From: Bacteroidales bacterium
Lineage (GTDB): Bacteria > Bacteroidota > Bacteroidia > Bacteroidales > Bacteroidaceae
DNA length: 12,040 bases
NCBI GenBank assembly: GCA_004557185.1
Contig: SFEP01000067.1
Span: 1-12,040, forward strand
Direction of reading: 5' to 3'
Shown in pieces: positions 5,848 through 12,040 of the stretch. The translations under genes were made by a program, and so were the position numbers. The first letter of the stretch is position 1. Each line of letters starts with the position of its first letter. A model generated the notes under the pieces. The model searched no databases, had not been told where the DNA came from, and worked only from the letters and a program-made list of their open reading frames with translations.

Positions 5848-8241
5848 TTAGTCAAAATAGCTGTCGGCATTCACGCCGCTCTTGGGTTTGCTTTTGGTGG
5901 CGGGTTGGCGGTCGAGGTCTTCCTGCGGCACATTGGCTTCATCGTCGTTGTCCTCGTCGCTGGGCAGGAAGTGCAACGGCGGCCCGCTCAGATGGTCGGG
6001 GTCGATGGCGGGACGGTCGAACTCGCGCATGGGGTCGTAGCCCAGCGCCTTGTCGGCATATACTTTTTTCATGTAGTTACCCCACACGGGGAGTGCCGAG
6101 GCCGAACCCTGGCCCAAGGCCATGCTGTTGAAGTGTATGTCGCGCTCGTCGCCGCCCACCCATACGGCTGTGACCAACTGGGGCACGCAGCCCACGAACC
6201 AGCCGTCGGAGTTGCTGTTGGTCGTACCCGTTTTGCCGGCTATCGGCCCTTCGAATTGGTACACATAACGCAGTCTGCGACCCGTGCCGTGGTCAATCAC
6301 GGCGCGCATCATGTCGATCATGTCGTAGGCCGTCTGCGCCTTGTAGACTTCTTTGGTGCGCGGGGTGAACTCTGCCAACACATTGCCCTGCGCATCCTCA
6401 ATGCGGCTTACGAGCAAGGGGGCGCGGCGTATGCCCTGCTCCACAAAGGCGGTGTAGGCCGAGGCCATCTCAGCCGTGGTGATGTCGCAGGTGCCCAAAC
6501 AGAGCGACAGGGAGGGCTGCATGTTGTCGTTCGCCACACCTAGGGCATGGAGGTCGCGCACCAGGCCCTGCCCCGTGTGGTCGAGTTGGTACATGAGTTC
6601 GGCCGTTACCCAGTTGTTCGACTGGCTGAGACCCCACTTGAGCGTCACCGCCTCGCCATAGCGTGCACGGCTCGCGTTGCGCGGCATCCAGCCGCCATAG
6701 TCGCGCTGCACGTTGAGTATGGTGCTCTCGGGACTATAGCCGCCCTCCATAGCCATGGCATAGACAAAGGGCTTCATGGTAGAGCCTACCTGACGGCGGC
6801 CCACCATGGCCATGTCGTACTGGAAGTGTGCGTAATCCAAACCGCCCACGTAGGCTTTTACGTGGCCATTCTCTGGATTGATGGACACAAGGCCGGCGCG
6901 CAGGAATTTCTTGTAATAAAGAATGGAGTCGATAGGCGTCATCGTGGTGTCGACCTCGCCGTGCAGCGTAAACACCGACATTTTCACGGGGGTGTTGAAG
7001 GCACGTTCTATGTCCTCGTCGCTGGCGTGGTCGGCCTTCATGGCGCGATAGCGGTCGGTGTTGCGCATGGCGTGTTTGATGCGGTTGATCACTTCGGCAC
7101 GGCTCAAGTCGGAACTGTACGGAAAGTTGGGCGACGTGCGCCTTTCTGCCTCAAACAGCGGCTGGAGTTTGCGGCCCACCTGTCGGAACACGGCGTCCTC
7201 GGCATAGCGCTGCATACGCGAATCGATGGTCGTGTAGATTTTCAGACCGTCGGTGTAGATGTCGTAATTGTTGCCGTCGCGCTTGAAGTTCTTCTTGCAC
7301 CAACCATACAGAGGGTCGGTGGCCCACGCCAGGGAGTCGATGTAGTACTGCTGATGCTGCCACTCGCGATACTTTGCAGGGTCGGGCTTACTGGCCATCA
7401 TGATGCGGCGCAGGTATTCGCGCATATAGGCTGCTATGCCTTCTTTATGGTCTACGCGATGAAAGTTCAGGCCGAGCGGCTCTTCCTGCAGCAGGCGGCA
7501 CTCCTCCTCACTCAGTTTCCCTGCCTTCACCATCTGCGCCAGCACCACGTTGCGGCGTTGGCGGCAACGTTCCGGCTCACGCACGGGGTTGTAGTAGGAG
7601 GGGTTCTTGCACATGCCCACCAGCGTGGCGCACTCATTGATGGTAAGGTCCTTAGGAGCTTTACCAAAATAGACATTCGCGGCGGTTTTGATGCCCACCG
7701 CGTTGTGCAGAAAGTCAAAATAGTTCAGGTAAAGCGTGAGCACTTCCTCCTTGGTGTAATGCCTTTCGAGTTCTACGGCTATCACCCACTCAATGGGTTT
7801 TTGCAAAAGGCGCTGCACCGTACTTTCAGCCGTACTAGAGTAGAGCTGCTTGGCCAGCTGCTGCGTGATGGTGCTGCCGCCGCCAGCCTGTTTTTGCCCC
7901 AGCACGCCGCGTTTTACCACAGCACGCATCAGCGCCCTTGTGTCGATGCCGGAATGCTCGTAGAAACGTACATCCTCGGTGGCCACAAGAGCGTCGAACA
8001 TGCGGGGGGAAATGCTGTCGTAGGCTACAAATACACGGTTTTCGTTACGCGACCACGTTCCCAGCAGACGGCCGTCGGCCGAGATGACCTGCGATGCGTA
8101 TCTGCTGATGGGGCTCTGCAACTCACGTATGGGCGGCATATAACCAATCCACCCACGCTCTATGCACCACACACCAGCCACAATGGCCAGCAAGAGCACG
8201 AGGTAGGCTCCCCACACGAAGACCAAGAATTTCTTTCTCAT
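5848..8241 (-). CDS. mrcA: Class A penicillin-binding protein (PBP1A type), bifunctional transglycosylase/transpeptidase
   Basis: Peptidoglycan polymerase and cross-linking enzyme of 797 residues, anchored in the inner membrane by one N-terminal helix (about 5-27) with the rest periplasmic. The GT51 domain (about 50-230) has ATEDVRFYEHSGID with catalytic E89, GGSTITQQLAKQLY (121-134), KEEVLTLYLNYF and GIKTAANVYFGK. The transpeptidase domain (about 440-730) has the active serine S487 in GSTMKPF (SxxK with K490), SNN at 541-543 (SxN), and KTGTT at 670-674. The tail (about 760-797) is acidic then Lys/Pro-rich and looks disordered. Length and motif order fit Bacteroidetes PBP1A; the symbol is by analogy to E. 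coli. The ATG at 8241 follows CGACAACATAT. Expression could come from the promoter at 8536-8566 by read-through of the ncRNA region, or from a promoter I could not recognise in 8242-8345. Confidence 0.95.
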   Translation of the reverse strand: MRKKFLVFVWGAYLVLLLAIVAGVWCIERGWIGYMPPIRELQSPISRYASQVISADGRLLGTWSRNENRVFVAYDSISPRMFDALVATEDVRFYEHSGIDTRALMRAVVKRGVLGQKQAGGGSTITQQLAKQLYSSTAESTVQRLLQKPIEWVIAVELERHYTKEEVLTLYLNYFDFLHNAVGIKTAANVYFGKAPKDLTINECATLVGMCKNPSYYNPVREPERCRQRRNVVLAQMVKAGKLSEEECRLLQEEPLGLNFHRVDHKEGIAAYMREYLRRIMMASKPDPAKYREWQHQQYYIDSLAWATDPLYGWCKKNFKRDGNNYDIYTDGLKIYTTIDSRMQRYAEDAVFRQVGRKLQPLFEAERRTSPNFPYSSDLSRAEVINRIKHAMRNTDRYRAMKADHASDEDIERAFNTPVKMSVFTLHGEVDTTMTPIDSILYYKKFLRAGLVSINPENGHVKAYVGGLDYAHFQYDMAMVGRRQVGSTMKPFVYAMAMEGGYSPESTILNVQRDYGGWMPRNASRARYGEAVTLKWGLSQSNNWVTAELMYQLDHTGQGLVRDLHALGVANDNMQPSLSLCLGTCDITTAEMASAYTAFVEQGIRRAPLLVSRIEDAQGNVLAEFTPRTKEVYKAQTAYDMIDMMRAVIDHGTGRRLRYVYQFEGPIAGKTGTTNSNSDGWFVGCVPQLVTAVWVGGDERDIHFNSMALGQGSASALPVWGNYMKKVYADKALGYDPMREFDRPAIDPDHLSGPPLHFLPSDEDNDDEANVPQEDLDRQPATKSKPKSGVNADSYFD

Positions 8242-8345
8242 ATATGTTGTCGTCAGCAGGACGAGCTGTCAGCGGGTACATTGCCGCAGTGACATGCGCC
8301 ACCAGTGTGGCACGATGCTGGGCCTGCCTGCATTTGAAAGGCATA
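8242..8345. other. Leader between the ncRNA candidate and the PBP gene
   Basis: No gene can be supported here. A small hairpin (GCCAC 8298-8302 with GTGGC 8307-8311, loop CAGT) is present. No TAnnTTTG box is visible on the minus strand. The minus-strand heptamer CGACAAC (8252-8246) lies 4 nt before the PBP start codon. Confidence 0.4.
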
Positions 8346-8530
8346 TAAAAATGGCTGTACCGTGATGTGATGAAACTCCGAGCGAAAAAGGATTTGAGGA
8401 CCACTTGCTTTCTGTAATCCGGCCCTACGTATGTGCTACGCATACCGGCACGCCATACAGCAAGTTGGCTTATCTCGGTATTTCTGTAATTATTGATGAG
8501 TATCCCAATCTAACCGGTACAGCCTTTAGG
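8346..8530 (-). ncRNA. Structured non-coding RNA candidate, 6S-like architecture
   Basis: Read on the minus strand, five properly nested helices are visible (plus coordinates): closing stem CGGTACAGCC 8515-8524 with GGCTGTACCG 8353-8362 (10 bp); CTCGG 8474-8478 with CCGAG 8378-8382; GCAAGT 8460-8465 with ACTTGC 8403-8408; TACA 8456-8459 with TGTA 8413-8416; and an apical hairpin 8429-8445 (7 bp, CTA-type loop). The RNA would begin a few bases before the closing stem, as expected from the -7 box at 8536-8543. It would end at the U5 tract (8351-8347) immediately after the stem. The length is about 185 nt. The loop between the first two helices is large and asymmetric (36 and 15 nt), like the central bubble of 6S RNA. 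That identity is inference from shape. A riboswitch-like leader of the PBP operon is the main alternative. Confidence 0.55.
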
Positions 8531-8535
8531 TGTTG

Positions 8536-8566
8536 CAAATATAAGCACTTAATCATTAGTCCACAA
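8536..8566 (-). promoter_or_regulatory. Bacteroidetes-type promoter for the ncRNA candidate (and perhaps the PBP operon)
   Basis: On the minus strand the -7 box TATATTTG (8543-8536) matches TAnnTTTG exactly. A TTG (8566-8564, in ACTTGTGG) lies 20 nt upstream, where the -33 TTTG box is expected. Transcription would start near 8530, just ahead of the closing stem of the RNA candidate. Confidence 0.6.
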
Positions 8567-8599
8567 GTTTGCTTCCTATTTTTTACTCAATTTTTATTT

Positions 8600-8633
8600 T
8601 TTGTGCAGATAGGCTGACACGGGCTACTTATTG
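8600..8633 (+). promoter_or_regulatory. Possible promoter for malQ
   Basis: TTTG (8600-8603) is followed after 21 nt by TACTTATTG (8625-8633), which is TAnnTTTG with one extra base. It is divergent from the ncRNA promoter. If used, the malQ leader is about 130 nt and includes the hairpin at 8707-8731. Confidence 0.3.
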
Positions 8634-8706
8634 CCAAACTTTTTTCTTTACCTTTACGCCCCAAGCGAACTGCCCTGACCACGGCTTACGGGGCTGAATA
8701 ATGCCA

Positions 8707-8731
8707 CGGCCCACGCCTGTTCAGTGGGCCG
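8707..8731 (+). promoter_or_regulatory. GC-rich hairpin in the malQ leader
   Basis: CGGCCCAC (8707-8714) pairs perfectly with GTGGGCCG (8724-8731) around a 9-nt loop, 40 nt upstream of the malQ ATG. No T-run follows, so it is not a standard terminator. It could affect translation or mRNA stability. Confidence 0.45.
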
Positions 8732-8757
8732 CATGGGGCGGTCTGTTTGCAATATAT

Positions 8758-8769
8758 CCTTATTATATA
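8758..8769 (+). repeat. CCTTATTATATA motif, copy 2
   Basis: Exact 12-mer ending 2 nt before the malQ start codon, also present at 5001-5012 (minus) and 11570-11581. Its position suggests an AT-rich translation-initiation leader or a promoter-like element. Confidence 0.6.
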
Positions 8770-8771
8770 CC

Positions 8772-11471
8772 ATGAAATCCCTTCGTTTTGAAATCTCCTA
8801 CGTCACGGCTTGGGGCGAGCACCTCGCCGTTTTCTACGCCATCGACACTGCCGAGCCGCAAGTAGTTCTTATGCAGTCGGCCGACGGTGCAGCGTGGCAT
8901 GTGCAGCTGGATGCGCCCGACGACGCGCAGGGCATACGCTATGCCTACCGCGTGGTCAACGAGGCCGGCCATACCGTACGCTACGAACTGAACAGCTGGC
9001 GGCATTTCCGCTTCAACCACCGCGGTGCCGTCACCTTTTGCGACAGTTGGACGGAGCACCAGTTGCCCGAACTCTACCACCGCGCGGCCTTTTCGCAGAG
9101 CATCATGCTGCCCCGCGGGTCCGACGAACTGCACATGGAGCACCTCTCCGCGCCCTGCCTGCTCCTGCTGCACGCCCTCAAGCCGCAGCCCGGCCACCAC
9201 TGGGTGGCGGTGGGCAGCACCGAGGCATGGGGCGACTGGCACCCCGAGCGGGGCAAACGTCTGCAACGCACGGGCACTTACGAATGGGCCCTGCCACTCT
9301 CGCCCGACGACTTCATCCACGGCGTGGACTATAAATATGTACTCTTCGACGAGGAGCACCCCGAGCGTTCGGTGTGGGAGTCGGGCGACAACCGCCGCTT
9401 GCAGGCCTTGGCCGATACGCCTGCCGGCTGCTCCATGGTGCGCTTCGACGAACCGCCGCACATTGCGCTGCCCCTGTGGCGCGGTGCCGGCGTCGTGATG
9501 CCCGTGTTCTCGCTCCGCAGCCGCGGCAGTTGGGGCATAGGCGACTTCGGCGACCTGCGGCAGTTCATCCATTGGGCGGCCGACACCGGACTGCACGCCG
9601 TACAGCTACTGCCTATCAACGACACGACCACCGAGGGAGGCTGGGGCGACTCTTACCCCTACAACTCGCTGTCGGTCTACGCTCTGCACCCCGTTTACCT
9701 CGATCCCCGCGAGTGGTCCAAGTCAAAGGCCTTCGCGCAGTATGCTGACGAGGCAGCCCAACTCAACGAAGCACAGGAGTTGGAATACCCTGATGTGTTC
9801 AGGGTGAAAATGGCTTTTGCCCACGCGCTTTTCCAGGAGATAGGGGCACGCACGGCCCGCACCAAGGATTACAAGGCTTTTGTGGCCGACAACCTGGCGT
9901 GGCTCGAGCCCTACGCGGAGTTCTGCCACGGTCGTATGTGGCAAAAGGACCACAGCGTGCTCCCGCCTTTCCAGCCCGCAGCCTCGCAGCCCCACAAGGC
10001 TACCGACAAGGCTTTCGGCACGGCGCACCACGACGGCGGCACGGCGTTCTACTACTTTGTGCAATATCTGCTGCACCGCCAGATGCTGGCCGCCCACACC
10101 GAGGCGCAGCAGCGGGGCGTGCTGCTCAAGGGCGACATTCCTATCGGCATCAACCCCCGCAGCGTACCTGCCTGGGTCGACACGCCGCTCTTCCACTTCG
10201 ACGGCCAAGCCGGCGCACCACCTGACGACTTTGCCGTGAAAGGCCAGAACTGGGGCTTCCCCACCTACCACTGGGAGCGTATGGCCGCCGACGGCTACCG
10301 CTGGTGGCGCGAACGTTTGGGGCACATGGCGCACTACTTCGACGCCTACCGCATCGACCACGTGCTGGGCTTCTTCCGCATTTGGGAAGTACCCACGCAC
10401 CAGCACTGGGGCACCATGGGGCATTTCCGTCCCGCCCTGCCTCTCACCGAGTCCGAGGTGCGCGGCTACGGCTTCACCGCTCCCCTCGCCCACTGCCTGG
10501 CGCCCTTTGTCAGTGCCCAGCGCATGCAGGCCCTCTGTGCCGACTTTGGGCCTGCCTTTGCCACCCTCTATTTCGTGCCCGACGCCGACTTCGACGGCTT
10601 CCGCCTCCGTCCCGGCCTCACCACGCAGAGCGCCATTGCGGCCCAGGTGCCCGAGGAGGCAGTACGCGAGTGCCTGATGGATCTTGCCACCGAAGTGCTC
10701 TTTGTGTCCGACCCCTCTTGCCCCGACAAGGTGCATCCGCGTGTCGCAGCGCAGCTCACGCACCGCTTCGCCGAACTGCCGCAGCAAGAGCGCGACGCTT
10801 TCAACCGTTTGCACGACGATTTCTTCTACCGTCGCCACAACGACTTCTGGGCCGAGCAGGCCATGCGCCGCCTCCCCGTCATCACGCAGAGCGCCGACCT
10901 TCAGGCGCCCCGCCAGCGCCTCTGCCCCTTGCAGCACGACGGCATGCTGGCCTGTGCCGAGGACCTCGGCATGGTGCCCTCGTCGGTGCCACCCGTACTG
11001 GCAAGGCTGCAAATCCTCTCGCTCGAAATCCAACGCATGCCCAAGGCTTACGGCGTACGCTTTGGCCGTCCCGCCGACTATCCTTACCTCTCGGTGGCCA
11101 CCATCGCCACGCACGACATGGCTCCGCTCCGCCTGTGGTGGCAGCAGGACGCCGAGCAAACGCAGGCTTTCTGGCGCGACGCCTTGCACCAAACGGGCAC
11201 TGCGCCGGCCGAGGCCACGCCCGAGGTGTGCGAAATGGTAGTCAAGGAGCATCTCCTCTCGCCCTCCATGCTGTGCCTGCTGGCCTTGCAGGACCTGCTG
11301 GCCATCTCGCCCTCCCTGCGCAGCCGCCAGCCCGAACTGGAGCAAATCAACGACCCTGCCAACGCGCACCACCACTGGCGCTACCGCATGCACATCACAC
11401 TCGAGGAACTCATCCAAGCCACAGCCTTCAACGAAAAGCTCCGCGGCCTCATCGCCCTCAGCGGACGGTAA
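8772..11471 (+). CDS. malQ: 4-alpha-glucanotransferase with N-terminal starch-binding domains (GH77, DPE2-like)
   Basis: A cytoplasmic disproportionating enzyme of 899 residues that moves glucan segments between malto-oligosaccharides or onto glycogen. Two CBM20-type modules lie at about 1-110 and 128-225. The second has VAVGSTEAWGDWHP and VWESGDNRR; the first lacks an evident LGxW motif and looks degenerate. The GH77 barrel follows from about 238 (VVMPVFSLRSRGSWGIGDFGD). Expected catalytic residues are present: nucleophile D529 in YRIDHVLGFFRIWE, acid/base E730 in ACAEDLGMVP, and D782 in ATHDMAPLRLWW. About 200 residues separate D529 from E730, against about 47 in bacterial amylomaltases. 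This is the long insertion typical of plant DPE2 and its Bacteroidetes relatives. I chose the ATG at 8772 because the CBM20 fold begins there; the frame extends 16 codons upstream to a GTG in the hairpin. It is divergent from the glgB-containing run. Confidence 0.96.
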   Translation: MKSLRFEISYVTAWGEHLAVFYAIDTAEPQVVLMQSADGAAWHVQLDAPDDAQGIRYAYRVVNEAGHTVRYELNSWRHFRFNHRGAVTFCDSWTEHQLPELYHRAAFSQSIMLPRGSDELHMEHLSAPCLLLLHALKPQPGHHWVAVGSTEAWGDWHPERGKRLQRTGTYEWALPLSPDDFIHGVDYKYVLFDEEHPERSVWESGDNRRLQALADTPAGCSMVRFDEPPHIALPLWRGAGVVMPVFSLRSRGSWGIGDFGDLRQFIHWAADTGLHAVQLLPINDTTTEGGWGDSYPYNSLSVYALHPVYLDPREWSKSKAFAQYADEAAQLNEAQELEYPDVFRVKMAFAHALFQEIGARTARTKDYKAFVADNLAWLEPYAEFCHGRMWQKDHSVLPPFQPAASQPHKATDKAFGTAHHDGGTAFYYFVQYLLHRQMLAAHTEAQQRGVLLKGDIPIGINPRSVPAWVDTPLFHFDGQAGAPPDDFAVKGQNWGFPTYHWERMAADGYRWWRERLGHMAHYFDAYRIDHVLGFFRIWEVPTHQHWGTMGHFRPALPLTESEVRGYGFTAPLAHCLAPFVSAQRMQALCADFGPAFATLYFVPDADFDGFRLRPGLTTQSAIAAQVPEEAVRECLMDLATEVLFVSDPSCPDKVHPRVAAQLTHRFAELPQQERDAFNRLHDDFFYRRHNDFWAEQAMRRLPVITQSADLQAPRQRLCPLQHDGMLACAEDLGMVPSSVPPVLARLQILSLEIQRMPKAYGVRFGRPADYPYLSVATIATHDMAPLRLWWQQDAEQTQAFWRDALHQTGTAPAEATPEVCEMVVKEHLLSPSMLCLLALQDLLAISPSLRSRQPELEQINDPANAHHHWRYRMHITLEELIQATAFNEKLRGLIALSGR

Positions 11472-11506
11472 AATGCCTGCGGGCAGCACACCGCCGCCTC
11501 CCACCT

Positions 11507-11548
11507 ACGCAGGAAGCAGCCTCACAGCGCTGCCTCCTGCGTTTTTTT
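11507..11548 (+). terminator. Intrinsic terminator of malQ
   Basis: ACGCAGGA (11507-11514) and GCAGC (11516-11520) pair with GCTGC (11529-11533) and TCCTGCGT (11535-11542), with one A-C mismatch and an 8-nt loop. T7 (11542-11548) follows. It lies 36 nt after the malQ stop. Confidence 0.93.
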
Positions 11549-11709
11549 GTTTTCGTCCTACCTGCTATTCCTTATTATATATAAAGCATTTATCTCATGA
11601 ACCACGGATTTTCACCGCATTGCGCCACCACTTGCGTTCTCTCATTCAGAGGCATCTATGGGGTAATAGCACGCAGGCGCCCCGTTATGTGCAGCGCCTC
11701 CGATGAAAG
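11549..11709. other. Spacer after malQ without a supportable gene
   Basis: It contains an AT-rich stretch with the CCTTATTATATA motif and a small hairpin (AGGCGC 11675-11680 with GCGCCT 11694-11699). The open frame from ATG 11597 has no protein-like N-terminus. Confidence 0.4.
11570..11581 (+). repeat. CCTTATTATATA motif, copy 3
   Basis: Exact 12-mer shared with 5001-5012 (minus) and 8758-8769. It lies 15 nt upstream of an ATG at 11597 that opens a doubtful frame. Confidence 0.6.
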
Positions 11710-11973
11710 ATGCTGTGTAGAAGGGATTTTTCAAGCATCGCCGGCAAACTTGCATGCCTCGCCAGAGAACTTTCAAGGCACGCCGGTGAACGTAGGAAGC
11801 ACGCTGGTGAACGTAGGAAGCATGCCGGAGAACATAGAAAGCACGCCGGTCAACGTAGAAAGCACGCCGGAGAACGTAGGAAGCACGCCGGAGAACGTAG
11901 GAAGCACGCCGGCGGGCCGCCATTATTATCAAGAAATTTTTTGTCTTATACTGATATAGGTAGACACATTTAG
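11710..11973 (+). CDS. Possible small heptapeptide-repeat protein
   Basis: ATG 11710 opens an 87-residue frame across the 21-bp repeats. It reads as heptads: IAGKLAC, LARELSR, then six of the type HAGERRK (one HAGEHRK, one HAGQRRK). Of the six base differences I see among the good units, four (unit positions 2, 5, 8 and 17) are silent here, and the two degenerate units keep the xA pattern. This slightly favours this frame over the others, all of which are also open because 21 is a multiple of three. The count is small. The product would be very basic. No known family is recognised and translation is unproven. Confidence 0.25.
   Translation: MLCRRDFSSIAGKLACLARELSRHAGERRKHAGERRKHAGEHRKHAGQRRKHAGERRKHAGERRKHAGGPPLLSRNFLSYTDIGRHI
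11738..11912. repeat. 21-bp tandem repeat (minisatellite), about eight units
   Basis: Six well-conserved 21-bp units lie at 11780-11800, 11801-11821, 11822-11842, 11843-11863, 11864-11884 and 11885-11905. Each begins ACGCCGG or a variant and ends AAGC. Two degenerate units precede them (about 11738-11758 and 11759-11779), and a 7-bp partial unit follows (11906-11912). The last two full units are identical, suggesting recent slippage or duplication. The end units are the most diverged, as in copy-number-variable arrays. Confidence 0.93.
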
Positions 11974-12003
11974 TATCCATTAATAACCCAAACAACTTAC
12001 TAA

Positions 12004-12040
12004 ATGAGTCGTAAAAATCAGAAGTACAGCGAAGCATTCA
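12004..12040 (+). CDS. Start of a probable IS3-family transposase OrfA (partial)
   Basis: ATG 12004 opens a frame running off the window and reading MSRKNQKYSEAF. This resembles the N-terminus of the helix-turn-helix OrfA of IS3-family elements in Bacteroidetes (xKYSEAFKxxV type). Only 12 residues are visible, so the family call rests on a short motif. The upstream AT-rich leader (11920-12003) would hold the left inverted repeat and promoter. I cannot fix the element end without the other terminus. TGTCT (11942-11946) and AGACA (11962-11966) form a small dyad there. Confidence 0.5.
   Translation, partial: MSRKNQKYSEAF

Noticed and set aside
5074..8292. Long plus-strand frames (489 and 581 codons) opposite kdsB and the PBP gene
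   Set aside because: Antisense shadows. The minus strand carries complete enzymes with all catalytic motifs.
8123..8443. 106-codon minus-strand frame upstream of the PBP gene
   Set aside because: It overlaps the PBP start and the structured RNA candidate, and its sequence shows no protein family features.
8353..8524. Invertible promoter flanked by 10-bp inverted repeats
   Set aside because: The recognisable promoter lies outside the repeats. The interior contains further nested helices with nearly the same centre, and no invertase gene is near. RNA folding explains it better.
9723..11504. 593-codon minus-strand frame opposite malQ
   Set aside because: Antisense shadow with Gly/Val/Glu/His-rich composition and no recognisable domain.
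11738..11912. CRISPR array
   Set aside because: The units are contiguous 21-bp tandem repeats with no spacers and no cas genes.
11597..12037. Other open frames over the tandem repeat (plus from 11597, minus from 12037)
   Set aside because: They are open because the repeat length is a multiple of three. Differences between units are mostly amino-acid changing in these frames, and the minus frame starts inside the probable transposase gene.

Overview
The window looks like a Bacteroidales chromosome with fairly high G+C, probably Prevotellaceae-like. The evidence is: a two-CBM20 GH77 glucanotransferase and a GH13_8-type branching enzyme of the Bacteroidetes kind, Bacteroidetes-style promoters (TAnnTTTG -7 boxes), no clear Shine-Dalgarno sequences, a Kdo pathway gene (Gram-negative LPS), and an IS3-type transposase start resembling Bacteroidetes copies. 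This placement is inferred from gene content; no rRNA is present.

Left edge (1-1430): the C-terminal end of an unrecognised protein stops at 146. It is followed by an AT-richer stretch holding a YhcG/DUF1016 PD-(D/E)XK nuclease gene. That gene is broken by a -1 frameshift lying exactly in the centre of a perfect 26-bp palindrome. A strong terminator at 1476-1511, which could work in both directions, separates it from the convergent glgB.

Core (1634-8241, minus strand): four genes run right to left. They are a class A penicillin-binding protein (PBP1A type), kdsB (CMP-Kdo synthetase, 12 nt downstream), an exported MORN-repeat protein (after a 183-nt AT-rich gap), and glgB (glycogen branching enzyme, 41 nt downstream). 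Envelope synthesis and glycogen synthesis genes thus share one strand and possibly transcripts.

Intergenic 8242-8771: on the minus strand there is a well-formed candidate non-coding RNA of about 185 nt (8346-8530). It has a near-consensus promoter, five nested helices including a 10-bp closing stem that joins its two ends, and a U-tract at the 3' end. Its shape resembles 6S RNA, but that identity is not proven. Divergently, a possible promoter and a leader hairpin precede malQ.

Right part (8772-12040): malQ encodes a DPE2-like 4-alpha-glucanotransferase that would remodel malto-oligosaccharides and glycogen, complementing GlgB. After its terminator comes a region with a 21-bp tandem repeat (about eight units, possibly encoding heptapeptides such as HAGERRK). 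The window ends in the first 12 codons of a probable IS3-family OrfA. Both edges therefore look accessory, with a housekeeping core between them.
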